Assembly: GCF_001507595.1 (NCBI RefSeq)
Contig: NZ_LQBQ01000001.1
Location: 620,001-684,000 of the forward strand
DNA length: 64,000 bases
Direction: 5' to 3'
Source: Ruegeria marisrubri
GTDB taxonomy: Bacteria; Pseudomonadota; Alphaproteobacteria; Rhodobacterales; Rhodobacteraceae
In this document: one piece after another, positions 10,481-19,700 of the stretch
How positions within the stretch are numbered: the stretch's first letter is position 1
Layout: each line of letters begins with the position of its first letter
Translations under genes and position numbers: made by a program
Notes under the pieces: model-generated
Seen by the model: the letters and a program-made list of their open reading frames with translations, nothing else
What the model was told of the DNA's origin: nothing
Database searches by the model: none

Positions 10481-11929
10481 ATGCTGGAGATTACGACCAT
10501 GCAAGAAGAGATGTTGAAAGCAGGCGAACTGGCTGCGACGAGCATGGTTTCGAGGCCTCGCGTCTACAGCATGGTCGATTTGTTTGCCGGGTGTGGCGGT
10601 CTGTCACTTGGCTTCGAGAATGCAGCCTTCACGCCTGTATTCGTCAACGAACTCCACGACGATGCCCTCAAGACCTACCTTCTAAATCGTCACCACGAGC
10701 TAGGCGGGATGCGTTTTTCGGACAACCCGGCGCTCCGGTGCAATGATGCCCACGACCTGAAAGATGAGCGATTAGAGCAGATGGTGGCGGACTTGAGCAG
10801 TATCCGCGAGATCGACTTCCGCTTCGACCGGACAGCGAACGAGGAGAGCGGCGGTGGAAGCACGCTCGACGTGCTCACCGGTGGACCGCCGTGCCAAGGC
10901 TATTCCGGGATCGGCATCCGCCGCTCCTACGCCGTGGATCGTAAGGTCATCCCGTCCAACCACCTCTACGGCCGGATGGCGGAGATCATTCGCCGGCTTC
11001 GCCCGCGCATCTTCCTTTTCGAGAACGTGCGCGGCCTACTCAACGCCAAGTGGACCCGCGAAGGAGGCGAGCCGATTTGGCCGGAGGTTCTTCGTGAATT
11101 CAAGGAGCATATCCCTGGCTACGAGGTGCGCTGGTCACTCGTCCATGCCAAGGACTACGGGGTGCCGCAGAACCGGCCACGCGTGCTGATCGTTGGTATC
11201 CGCAAGGACATCCTCGCCGATGCCAAGAAGAAGGGCGTTGAGAATCTAGATGATACGGCTGACACCGAAGACGCTGTAAAATGTGGCTTTCTGCCGGCAG
11301 GTTGTCCTGGCGAATACCCTGATCTAGGAGAACTTCTTGGCGACCTCCTCGACGATGACGTGGAAGATATTCTATTGAACCAGTCCTACGCGCCGGGGCC
11401 GTTCGAGACCAAGAGTTACCCCCGGGCAGCGAAAAAGGGCACGATCCAAGAGAGGCTGAGAAAGGCGCCGGATTGGTACCCGCACCGAGGAGTCCGACTG
11501 ACCGAGCAGGAATATAGCAAGCACAAGTGGGCCGTGGTCGATAAGTTTCGATACATGCTCGGCCACAACGGCGAGATTCCGGAGAAGTACAAGACGCGCA
11601 AATTCTCGCAGCGCGTCTTGAAGGAAAAGTGGGGCAACGCCGAACCCAACATCACCGCGACTTCCCTGCCGGACGATTACGTCCACTACCGCCAGCCGCG
11701 CATCCTGACGGTGCGCGAATGGGCGCGGCTGCAGCTTTTTCCCGATTGGTACCAGTTTGCCGGCAAGCGCACGACGGGAGGCCTGCGTCGGGCCGGTAAG
11801 CCCACCGAGGGCATTTTTGACCGCGAAGTGCCCAAGTACACGCAGATCGGGAACGCCGTTCCCGTAGGCCTCGCCGAGCGTGTCGGCAAACACTTCAAGA
11901 TGATCCTCGACGCGGCAGTCGATGCTTGA
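10481..11929 (+). CDS. DNA (cytosine-5)-methyltransferase
   Basis: 482 residues, AdoMet-dependent C5-cytosine methyltransferase and the modification partner of the next gene. The motifs are complete: motif I DLFAGCGGLSLGF (about residue 33), the catalytic loop GGPPCQGYSG with its Cys (about 135), ENV in FLFENVRGLL, motif VIII QNRPRVLIVG, a target-recognition region, and motif X YTQIGNAVPVGL. The start at 10481 follows a GAGAGGTGAAG ribosome binding site. About 130 bases separate it from the helicase operon, so it probably has its own promoter. The stop overlaps the endonuclease start by 8 bp. By comparison with the partner's family, the target is probably of CCNGG/CCWGG/CCSGG type; this is inference. 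Confidence 0.93.
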   Translation: MLEITTMQEEMLKAGELAATSMVSRPRVYSMVDLFAGCGGLSLGFENAAFTPVFVNELHDDALKTYLLNRHHELGGMRFSDNPALRCNDAHDLKDERLEQMVADLSSIREIDFRFDRTANEESGGGSTLDVLTGGPPCQGYSGIGIRRSYAVDRKVIPSNHLYGRMAEIIRRLRPRIFLFENVRGLLNAKWTREGGEPIWPEVLREFKEHIPGYEVRWSLVHAKDYGVPQNRPRVLIVGIRKDILADAKKKGVENLDDTADTEDAVKCGFLPAGCPGEYPDLGELLGDLLDDDVEDILLNQSYAPGPFETKSYPRAAKKGTIQERLRKAPDWYPHRGVRLTEQEYSKHKWAVVDKFRYMLGHNGEIPEKYKTRKFSQRVLKEKWGNAEPNITATSLPDDYVHYRQPRILTVREWARLQLFPDWYQFAGKRTTGGLRRAGKPTEGIFDREVPKYTQIGNAVPVGLAERVGKHFKMILDAAVDA

Positions 11930-13115
11930 GAAAAGCGACACGAGCATTGCCGAGACCCTCGCGGTCTTCACACGTTACGATCTCGACGTGGGGCTCTTGG
12001 TTCCCACCGAGACCGGCATGCGGAAATCCATCATGGATGCCACGGCCGGCTTGCGGGAGTACTTCCAAGACACCGGTTTTCACGACTACGATATGCAGGA
12101 GCAGGGTCCCGACGCCAAGGTGATCCGCGAGGCCTTCTTCGTTCGACCGGACGGGCTGCAGCCCACCACGGCCTCTCTTTACCGCCCGGTGACGAAATCC
12201 GGCGATCCCCGGGTGTGGTTCGGTCGCCTCAAGGGGTACGCCGAGCCCTACAACCTCCTCGCGGTGCTAGTGCGTGACGACAAGGCGTACATCGTCAACT
12301 GCAGCGACCCGCGCATCCTGGCTTCCATCCATGATCCGTCGACCCCCTTGGGGGCCATCGCTGCCGCGCAGCGGCCGACTAGAGACCCCGTGGTCGAGGA
12401 ATTGCTCGACATGATCCGCGACGTGTCTTCGCGTGGCTTCGTGCGAACCTTGAGACCCGGGGATACCGGCGTCGGCATGACGCTGGAGACGTTGCTGGGG
12501 ATTAACGCGAACACTCGCAAGGCCCCGGACTACAAGGGCATCGAGCTGAAGGCTAAGCGCCTGCGAAAAGGCAAGGCAAACCGGGTAACTTTGTTCTCCC
12601 AAGCGCCGGATTGGAAATTGAGTCCGATCGGTTCCGCGTGGAACCTGTTGTCTACCTATGGCTACGAGCGCGACGGCAAGCTACGCCTGAACCACGAGAT
12701 GAATGCCACGGCGCCCAACTCGATCGGGTTCTTCTTGGAGGTGGACGCCGCCCACGACTGGCTCCAGCAAAATTATCAAGACCCGGACATGGCGGCCACG
12801 CGCCACGTCACCACATGGGAACTGGAAAAGCTGCGTAATCGCCTGAAGGAAAAGCATCCGCAAACCTTTTGGGTCAGCGCTCGCTGTCGCGGGAAAGGAG
12901 CAAGCGAGGAGTTCCACTATGTCCAAGTCGAGCATACGCGCCAACCAAAGGTGCGGAACTTCGACGCTCTGCTCGAGGGCGGCGTAATTTCAGTCGATTA
13001 CCTGATGTCACAGAAAGGGCATCAGCGGGTGCGCGACCACGGATACCTGTTCAAGATGCATGCAGCTGATTTCCCAGCGCTATTCCCACCGTCCGAGACG
13101 CATGTCCTCGCGTGA
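11922..13115 (+). CDS. MvaI/BcnI-family type II restriction endonuclease
   Basis: 397 residues. The stretch VGMTLETLLGINANTRKAPD followed by YKGIELKAKR contains the D-x4-E-x-K active site D203, E208 and K210. It has the same spacing as D50/E55/K57 in MvaI and the same preceding TLExLLGI motif. The N-terminal ~180 residues are an extension relative to MvaI (~245 aa), so the architecture is a fused N-terminal domain plus MvaI/BcnI nuclease. Family members are monomeric enzymes that nick each strand of short CC(W/S)GG sites. It is translationally coupled both to the methyltransferase upstream and to the glycosylase downstream. Confidence 0.88.
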   Translation: MLEKSDTSIAETLAVFTRYDLDVGLLVPTETGMRKSIMDATAGLREYFQDTGFHDYDMQEQGPDAKVIREAFFVRPDGLQPTTASLYRPVTKSGDPRVWFGRLKGYAEPYNLLAVLVRDDKAYIVNCSDPRILASIHDPSTPLGAIAAAQRPTRDPVVEELLDMIRDVSSRGFVRTLRPGDTGVGMTLETLLGINANTRKAPDYKGIELKAKRLRKGKANRVTLFSQAPDWKLSPIGSAWNLLSTYGYERDGKLRLNHEMNATAPNSIGFFLEVDAAHDWLQQNYQDPDMAATRHVTTWELEKLRNRLKEKHPQTFWVSARCRGKGASEEFHYVQVEHTRQPKVRNFDALLEGGVISVDYLMSQKGHQRVRDHGYLFKMHAADFPALFPPSETHVLA

Positions 13116-13791
13116 CGAACTGACACGCAGCAACAAGCTCCGGCTCACCAAGCTCCGAAACCACCTTCTCGCTTGGTACGAGGCCGAGGGCCGCACCCTG
13201 CCCTGGCGGTCGCCTGCCGCTTCGACCTTCGAACGCATTTGCGTGGAGGTGCTGTTGCAACGCACCCGAGCAGAAACCGTTGCCGCGATCTACGCTTTTT
13301 TCTTCGCGCGGTTCCCGAGCTGGTCTTCGTTGGCCGACGCAGACATCCCAGAACTGGAAGAGGCCTTCAAGCCAATCGGGCTGTGGCGGCGACGTGCAAA
13401 GTCGATGAAATCACTTGCCGAGTATGCAGCGGCCCGCGCCGGGTGTTTCCCAGATGACCCCGCTGAGCTGGCACAGGTTCCTGGAGTGGGCCAATACGTT
13501 GCCAACGCGATCCTGCTTTTTCAACACGGCCAACCGCGCCCCCTGGTCGATGTCAACATGGCCCGCGTGATCGAGCGCTTCGTGCGCCCTCGCGTGCTCG
13601 CGGACATCCGCCACGATCCGTGGCTGCAAGCAGCGGCGCACTGGCTCGTTAGGGAGCGCCCGATCAAAACAAACTGGGCGACGCTAGACTTCGCGGCAAA
13701 GGTCTGCACAGCGCGCACGCCCCGCTGCCATTGCTGTCCCGTTAGCTCACGGTGCGATTGGCTGCGCCGCCGGGCTTTGCTGCAGCCCTGA
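13102..13791 (+). CDS. HhH-GPD glycosylase, probable G/T-mismatch thymine-DNA glycosylase (MIG-like)
   Basis: 229 residues from the ATG at 13102 (an in-frame ATG also lies at 13060). It has the endonuclease III/MutY fold: hairpin PGVGQYVANAI, Asp150 in VDVNMARVI, and an iron-sulphur loop C-x6-C-x2-C-x5-C beginning at Cys202. The position of the catalytic Lys120 of endonuclease III is Tyr132, exactly 18 residues before the Asp, as in the mismatch glycosylase Mig.Mth, which is also encoded beside a C5-methyltransferase. MutY has Ser there. I infer that it removes T from G/T mismatches made by 5-methylcytosine deamination at the methylated sites. It overlaps the endonuclease end by 14 bp and the convergent gene by 50 bp. 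Confidence 0.85.
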   Translation: MSSRDELTRSNKLRLTKLRNHLLAWYEAEGRTLPWRSPAASTFERICVEVLLQRTRAETVAAIYAFFFARFPSWSSLADADIPELEEAFKPIGLWRRRAKSMKSLAEYAAARAGCFPDDPAELAQVPGVGQYVANAILLFQHGQPRPLVDVNMARVIERFVRPRVLADIRHDPWLQAAAHWLVRERPIKTNWATLDFAAKVCTARTPRCHCCPVSSRCDWLRRRALLQP

Positions 13792-14344
13792 ATATGGAAA
13801 GCATCTCCTTGTTCGAAAGAAGGTCCGCCATCGAGACGTTGATGCACGATGTCCAGAAAGTGGTACCGTTGTCAGGGTCTGTCTCGTTTGCCTCCCATAC
13901 CCTTCCCTTCGCCTCCAACGTCGCAATGTCGATGCCGCCCACTATGAACGCGTGGGAGAAGCGAAAGATGTCGGAAGCTGGTCGCTTCCTGTCCCTGAGA
14001 AGGGACACGAAGTAGTAGTAGTCCGGTCGCTGATGCTCGTGATTGTACAGCGGTACCGAGTTGTCATAGTTCCGCCGCGGCCTAACAGTCCTATCCTTTG
14101 TCTTAACGTCAAGCGTGATGCAGTTGGAGACGAGAAAGTCGTGCGTGGTATGGTGGCGATCGTCCGTGAACTGGATGCCATTCCGCCGAAGAAAATCCCC
14201 CATCACGAGTTCGCCAATGCAGCCCACGAAATTCGCCTGTAGTTTCCGATGAGAATATTCGTACTCGGGCAACGCGTTCGCCCGTTCGTAGGCCGCGCGA
14301 AGCATCTCTTTCGTCAATGGATAGCTCGCGTAAGTCTCCGCCAA
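13742..14344 (-). CDS. Putative PD-(D/E)XK nuclease-fold protein
   Basis: 200 residues from a TTG start preceded by AGGGGAG. No family is recognised by name. The pattern CIGELVMGDFL, then HDFLV, then ITLDVKTKDR gives E, D and D-x-K placed as in PD-(D/E)XK nucleases. The rest is polar with several Tyr and His residues. It lies 23 bp downstream of another minus-strand gene and runs convergently into the glycosylase, sharing 50 bp with its 3' end. It could be a restriction-type nuclease or an accessory of the restriction-modification cluster. The fold is inferred from motif spacing only. Confidence 0.55.
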   Translation of the reverse strand: MAETYASYPLTKEMLRAAYERANALPEYEYSHRKLQANFVGCIGELVMGDFLRRNGIQFTDDRHHTTHDFLVSNCITLDVKTKDRTVRPRRNYDNSVPLYNHEHQRPDYYYFVSLLRDRKRPASDIFRFSHAFIVGGIDIATLEAKGRVWEANETDPDNGTTFWTSCINVSMADLLSNKEMLSIFRAAAKPGGAANRTVS

Positions 14345-14367
14345 TGCGTGTTTCTCCCCTGCGCCTG

Positions 14368-15291
14368 CTAGAGATCGAAAGCTGACCGTCCGACAACGCG
14401 CCTCATGTCCGAGGTGAAAACCGAGTGGGGACGGTAGAGCCGCGTGCCGTAGATGTTCTGCACGTCGGCGATATCCTCTCCTCGTCGCGCTAGCTCGGCT
14501 TCAATCTGGCGCAACATGTCATCAGGCATGGAAATCGCGGAGAATCCCATTCTCTTGAACAATTGAATTCTTCTCCTGGTCACGAACTCGTCGGCCTGGT
14601 TGAAGAATCCGAAACCGATTCCCTCGATCGAGTTTGCCGAGTAGAGCAAGCGCTCCCGGGCGCTCTCGGTCTTTACTGAGATCAGGAGGTTGGTCGGTGC
14701 GCAGGGGATAAGGATATCTCCAAGGGCGCGAAGATCCCGCAGCGCACCCTTGTTCATTAGGGCGTGGCCGGGGACTTGCCAATCTGGCCACTTGTCGTGC
14801 TTCAATTCCATCCGTGGAACGCCCTCGTTCGTCAAGAGATCGCTACAGAGCAGCTCGGAGATATCGCCAACGCCGGCCTTGGGAACGCGGAAGGGCGGAT
14901 ACCGCCACTTTCGGCGACTCGGGCGCTGGATGGCGAAGGCCTGACCGATATTGGCCGACGAGATGCGAGCTCCGAGCGTTAGCTCGCACAAATGGACAAC
15001 GGCCCTTGCGCTGACCGGCGCATCCATCTGGTTCACGAGGCAGGGGCATAGATCCAGCAGCGTTTCGAGGTGCGATTTCACGGTTGTAGGCGCCGGACGG
15101 CGGGTTGCGCCCGCTGCCGGAGGTTGGTTGAAGTCCCGTTTCAGCGCGTTCGCAAGGCCGGTGACTGCCAATGCCCTCCGCGGAGCTCGAGGTGGCACCA
15201 CGATCTCGGCGACCTCATCCCAACTTCCGGCTCCTGTGCCCATGGGACAGTAAGGGTGAAGACAATCCATCCAGATCTTTTCCGTGCTCAA
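14368..15291 (-). CDS. Uncharacterised protein with a nuclease-like D...VK motif
   Basis: 307 residues if translation begins at the TTG; an ATG seven codons later (15270) is an alternative. I do not recognise the family. Visible features are an N-terminal segment with Cys and His (CLHPYC), a basic middle region, and GDILIPCAPTNLLISVKTE, which resembles the D-x(n)-(E/S)VK core of restriction-type nucleases with Ser in place of Glu. The gene probably starts a two-gene minus-strand operon with the next nuclease-like gene. A -10-like TATAGA lies just upstream. It may be a restriction or accessory protein of the island. Confidence 0.5.
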   Translation of the reverse strand: MSTEKIWMDCLHPYCPMGTGAGSWDEVAEIVVPPRAPRRALAVTGLANALKRDFNQPPAAGATRRPAPTTVKSHLETLLDLCPCLVNQMDAPVSARAVVHLCELTLGARISSANIGQAFAIQRPSRRKWRYPPFRVPKAGVGDISELLCSDLLTNEGVPRMELKHDKWPDWQVPGHALMNKGALRDLRALGDILIPCAPTNLLISVKTESARERLLYSANSIEGIGFGFFNQADEFVTRRRIQLFKRMGFSAISMPDDMLRQIEAELARRGEDIADVQNIYGTRLYRPHSVFTSDMRRVVGRSAFDL

Positions 15292-15686
15292 TCGTCTTTC
15301 TAAGCCCCTGTCTATAAATTGCTTTTCCCTTGCACAAGCTGCGGCTTCGCATCAGAAGGCGAAGAGAACTTGGAATGGTATGGGTAATGGCCGCGGGCAT
15401 GCCCGGTAACGCGCGGTTAACCTTTATCTAACATGATTTCGGCCATGGTTTGGAAAGTAGTCATTCGACCAAGACCTGATGCGCCAGATATGCGCCAGGG
15501 CTATGTGCGGGCCGAGAGCGAAGACGAAGCGCTCGCGCTTGTGAACAACAGGTTTGCCTTGCTTTGGCCTTGCCCTGGGAAGCTTTGGCCGGGAACACCG
15601 CGGTCTAACCTGTGCTGGTCAAACTGAAGCCGTTTTTTTGAGGTCCGCTGCAACCCACGATCTCACCGCTACTTCAAGCCGCTACT
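15292..15686. other. Island-prophage junction, no convincing gene
   Basis: 395 bases between the minus-strand nuclease pair and the first prophage gene. The left part holds the candidate promoter. A 64-codon plus-strand reading frame at 15433-15627 starts with a plausible small-protein sequence and degenerates towards its end, so it could be a host gene cut by prophage insertion. A run of seven T lies at about 15633-15639, and an imperfect direct repeat of CCGCTACTTCA lies just before 15687. The left prophage attachment site should lie here, but I cannot identify its core. Confidence 0.5.
15311..15338 (-). promoter_or_regulatory. Candidate promoter of the minus-strand nuclease pair
   Basis: Read on the minus strand there is CTTGTG (complement of 15333-15338), a 16-bp spacer, then TATAGA (complement of 15311-15316), about 20 bp before the TTG start. 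It is a consensus-like sigma70 arrangement in an AT-richer stretch; unproven. Confidence 0.35.
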
Positions 15687-16769
15687 TCACCCCACCTTCG
15701 CCCCCCACAGTAAGGTCTTATCAGCGGCGAAATACCCGTCCGCCGTGCGGAAATACCCCTGCAGCTCCACAGTGTCGCCCGCCGTCAGCGGCACCATCGT
15801 CTGCAGCCAGAGGGCCGTGGCTTCCGAGACATGCGCGCCGCTGATCTCACCATAGGAGCCCCGGATTTCGGTCGTGCCGTTCAGGACAAGCCGTCCGCTC
15901 ATGCGCGCGGAGGTGCTGGAATTGACCTTGTAGAGCAGCGTCGCGCCGAAGAGGTAGGTACCGTCGGCGGGCGCCACGAAGCGGTTGTTCGCGGCGTCGA
16001 AAGCGCCTTGGTCGTTGTAGTCGGTGTTGTTGATGGCGATCTTCGTCCAGGCGCCTACGCCGACATAGTTGTCATAGTTGGTATAGGCCTTGAAGCGGGG
16101 GAGCCGGGGCTGGTCGACGATGCCGCTCACGTTGTCGACGCTGAGCCCGTCGAAGAAGGTGCTGCCGTCGGCCGAGACCGCCAGCCGGAAGCGGTCGGAG
16201 CCGAACAGCCCGACCAGTGCCTTCGTCACGAAGCCGGTCTGCAGAGTGAGCCCGAGATCGTCGCCAGCCGCCTCCTTGTTTAGCTGCAAGAACAGATCGC
16301 CGGTGCCGCCCTCGGCCACGGTCTTGGCGGTCCAGAGTGCCGTGTTCAGCTTGGCCGAGAACGGGTTCGACGCATCCGCCGTCGTGCCGACCCCGAGCAG
16401 CGCCACGTTCTGCAGCGTCGTGGGCGTGGTGTCGACCCAGCCCGCGCCATCGTAGACCAGCAGCAAGCCCTCGTCCTCGACCCATGCGCGCCACCCCGTC
16501 CGCGGCGGCATTCGCAGCCAGGCGCCGTCGGTCCAGAGCGCCACGTTCAGGTCCCAGCCTGCCCAGTCGCCCGTCGCGCCGGAGCCGACGATGTAACGGT
16601 CGCCGTCGGCGGGGCTGCCAGGCGGCGCGGTCAGATCCCGGTCGAGGACGGAGAGCTGGACGAGCCCGTCGAGCAGCCGCAGTGCCTCGTTGTGGGTGAC
16701 ATGCTTCTGGGCCTGCGCCGCAAGGATGTAGGGCAACAGGAGATGGGTGGTGGCGTCGGACATGTGCAA
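15687..16769 (-). CDS. DUF2793 tail/host-recognition protein
   Basis: 360 residues. The N-terminal ~120 residues form the DUF2793 domain typical of tail-fibre-like proteins of Rhodobacterales phages and GTAs (LLPYILAAQAQKHVTHNEAL, then Trp- and Gly-rich strands). The C-terminal half (about 225-360) looks like a C1q/TNF-like beta-sandwich, with alternating strands and TYLFGATLLYKVN. It is the last gene of the late operon, 2 bp after the megatron gene. Likely role: distal tail protein for surface binding. Confidence 0.75.
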   Translation of the reverse strand: MHMSDATTHLLLPYILAAQAQKHVTHNEALRLLDGLVQLSVLDRDLTAPPGSPADGDRYIVGSGATGDWAGWDLNVALWTDGAWLRMPPRTGWRAWVEDEGLLLVYDGAGWVDTTPTTLQNVALLGVGTTADASNPFSAKLNTALWTAKTVAEGGTGDLFLQLNKEAAGDDLGLTLQTGFVTKALVGLFGSDRFRLAVSADGSTFFDGLSVDNVSGIVDQPRLPRFKAYTNYDNYVGVGAWTKIAINNTDYNDQGAFDAANNRFVAPADGTYLFGATLLYKVNSSTSARMSGRLVLNGTTEIRGSYGEISGAHVSEATALWLQTMVPLTAGDTVELQGYFRTADGYFAADKTLLWGAKVG

Positions 16770-16771
16770 TC

Positions 16772-19700
16772 TCAGAATGTTAGCGTGACGGTCTTGGACG
16801 CGCCCCGCCCGACAAGGGCGGAGAGCTGGTAGATGCGGATGTCGACCGTGTCGCCGGGGGCGAGCGGCGTACCCCAGTCGGCGGCCTGCTGGGCGGCGGT
16901 GTAGACGACGCTGGTGGTGGCCGTGCTCAGCACCCGCTTCATGGTCGCGCCGTCGAGGATTTCGACCTCGTAGGCCTCGGTTTCCTCGCCGACCGGCACC
17001 TCAATCCCACCCCAACTGTCGGCGGAAAGCGCGCGGGAGCGACGCATCCAGCGGATGGTCAGGTCGCCGGGTGTGCGCGGCCTGCGCCAAGGCTGCTCGA
17101 CGTGGGTGACGGAGAACGGCCGCAGCCCGACGCCCGCGGGCGTGAAGGCCTGCGCGACATAGGTCTCGTCGCTGACCGGACGGCTGGCAGGGCCAATGCG
17201 CCAGTTCCACGGGATACCGAGATCGGCTGCGGCGATCGGAAGCGAAGTGAGGCTGTCGTCGAGCATTACCACCCGCGCGCCCGAGGGCGCCGGGTTGCCC
17301 ATAGCGCCCTCCGTCCCGCGTTGTCCGCGAAGGAGCCGGGTCAGGCGATACCGGCCCGGCGCGATCAGTTCGGCCACGCCCGCCTGGACGATCTCCCAGA
17401 CGCCCGGAGCGCTCTCGATGGCCAGCGCATTGGCCCCGCCAAAGAGGGTCAGGTCGGTGACGCTTTCCAGCGTACCGGTGAGCAGATCGACGACCAGCAC
17501 ATTGCCGAGATCAAAGCGCGACGTCGGCCCGGCGTAGAAGTCTGAGGCCAGTGTCCCGATCCGGGCGCGTGACTGAGACGTTGTCAGAAGATCGAAGCCA
17601 TCCGTCGACGGGCTGCGGAAGACCGCGATCTCTCCCGGCCACGGCATTGCATGCGCCGCGGCGAAAGGGCGGTGCGCTGGCTGGGCCTCGGTCAGCTGCG
17701 GCAGGTCGAGCAGCACTGTATCGGGCGCGCCGAAGACGACCGCCTGCGAGAGCGCCGAAGGCCGCGGCGCGCCGGGCGGCAGGTCGTAGGCGTCGCGATC
17801 CTGGCGAACGGCTTCGATCCCGCGGGCATCCGCATCGGCGATGGAGACGAGCCGCAGCGGGACGGCCCGGCCGTCATGAGTGAACGACACGACATCGGCG
17901 GGGTCGAGCGCGAGCCGCGATGGCGGCAGGCGGAAGGCGGCGCTCTCACGGCCGGTCCAGGCTTCCATGAGGGCGCGGCGGCAGCGGCGCTCGGCTTCCT
18001 CAGGCGGCACCGCAATCGGGAAAGACTCGGACGCGATCCGCGTCGTGTCGACGGTGATGCGCCGGGCCTCGACCTGCGCCGCCTCGTAATCCTCGTCGGC
18101 GCGAGCCACCTGCCACTTCAGGGCCTGGGGCAACTCCGTCTCCTGGCCGCGCGTCAGTTCCAGCACGTCACCCTCGCGCGCGGCGATCAGGTGGTCCGGA
18201 GAGACGCTCGCCGCCGCGGCCCGGCCGCGCATCACGAAGCGGATCACGCCCTCGGTCTCGACGGCGTCGAAACCGAAGTGGCGCGCCAGCGTGGTGATCG
18301 ACGCGCGCGGGCTTTCCAACGCACCGATGGCATAGCCCTCCACCGCGCCCCAGAGGCCGGTGACGTCGATCCGGGACTCGGGCAGCCCGGCGCGCAGGCA
18401 GAGGTGCCGGACGAGTGCGGACAGCGATACTGCGCCGAGCCGCCCGGTCAGCCAGTGGCCGAGCCGCCAGTTCGCGCCATCGGTCCAGACGTCAGTCAGC
18501 GCCGGAAAGAACGGATAGGGGCGCGCGTCCCAGGTCCAGGCGGCGCATTCCGGCACATGCACCATCCGGCCGCCATAGACCGAGGACAGAGGGTTGTTCG
18601 CGGCCTCCCTCCAGAAGAGATAGGTCGCTTCGAGATAGGAGCGCTGGATCGCGTCGTCGCGCCAGCCGCGGGAGAAGTACGGCGTGAAGCTCTCCGATGA
18701 CTTCGGATCGAAGAAGACGTTCGGCTGGTTCGTGCCGCGGTCAATCGCCGGGCAGCCCAGTTCGGTGAAGCGGATCGGTTTTGACTGCGGAAGCCACGGG
18801 GTGGTGCCACGGTCGCGGGAGGTGATCCAGCCAGCCAGCACATGCACGTCCTCGCCCGGCACGGACGAATATGGCCCGACGCGCAGTTGCACGGTCGTGT
18901 CGGTGATCGGCGCGACCCAGCTGAATGTCAGCCGCCAGATCCCGCCGCCGATGTCGGTAAGGGCGAGATCGAAGATATCCGGATCCGAGGTATACGGCGC
19001 CGCGCTGGAGAAATCGTCGATCCGGACCTCCTTGTTCGGCGCCCCGGTCAGGTTGACATAGATCCGGGCCTTGCCCGACGTCCCCGGCTTGAGGAGGACG
19101 CCGGTCTCATAGGTCTCGCCCGCCACCACAAGATCCTGCGCCGAGGCCGATTGCGCGAAATCGTTGGGCCCGTCGATGGCCGCGATCCTGGCGGCCGAGG
19201 TGAACGGGCCGAAACCTTCCGGGCTCGGCGACACGGTGGCTGTCGTCGGTGACCAGGTCGCGGGGGCATCGCCGTCGGGGATGGGATTGGCGCGCAGACC
19301 GCCGGGGCGATCGTGATGCGGCCGCGACCACCAGTTCCACAAGTTCTTGTAGCGAAACACCCATGGTTCGCCGTAAACGCCATCGGTGATCGGCGTGCGG
19401 ACCTGCGCGGCGCGGTCGGCAGCGCTGGCATAGAACCAGTCGAAGCCCTCGCCGCCCGCGACGTTGGCCTGCAGATAGGCCCGGTCGTAGATCGCGGGCC
19501 AACCCTCTTGCGCATCGGCGTGCTCGAAGCCATCGCGCCAGTCGGAGAGCGGCAGGTAATTGTCGATGCCGATGAAATCGATCTCGGCATCGGCCCAGAG
19601 CGGGTCGAGGTGAAAGAACACGTCGCCGCTGCCGTCCTGCGGATGGTGGCCGAAATACTCCGACCAGTCGGCAGCATAGCTGATCGGCGTCCCCACCCCG

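Noticed and set aside
10481..11929. The C5-methyltransferase as DruM of a Druantia type II system
   Set aside because: Type II needs DruF and DruG beside DruM and DruE. Here the methyltransferase overlaps an MvaI-type endonuclease and a glycosylase, so it is better explained as a restriction-modification system.
15433..15627. Small plus-strand frame of 64 codons
   Set aside because: Plausible first half but no recognisable family and a degenerating second half; kept only as a possible cut host gene in the junction entry.
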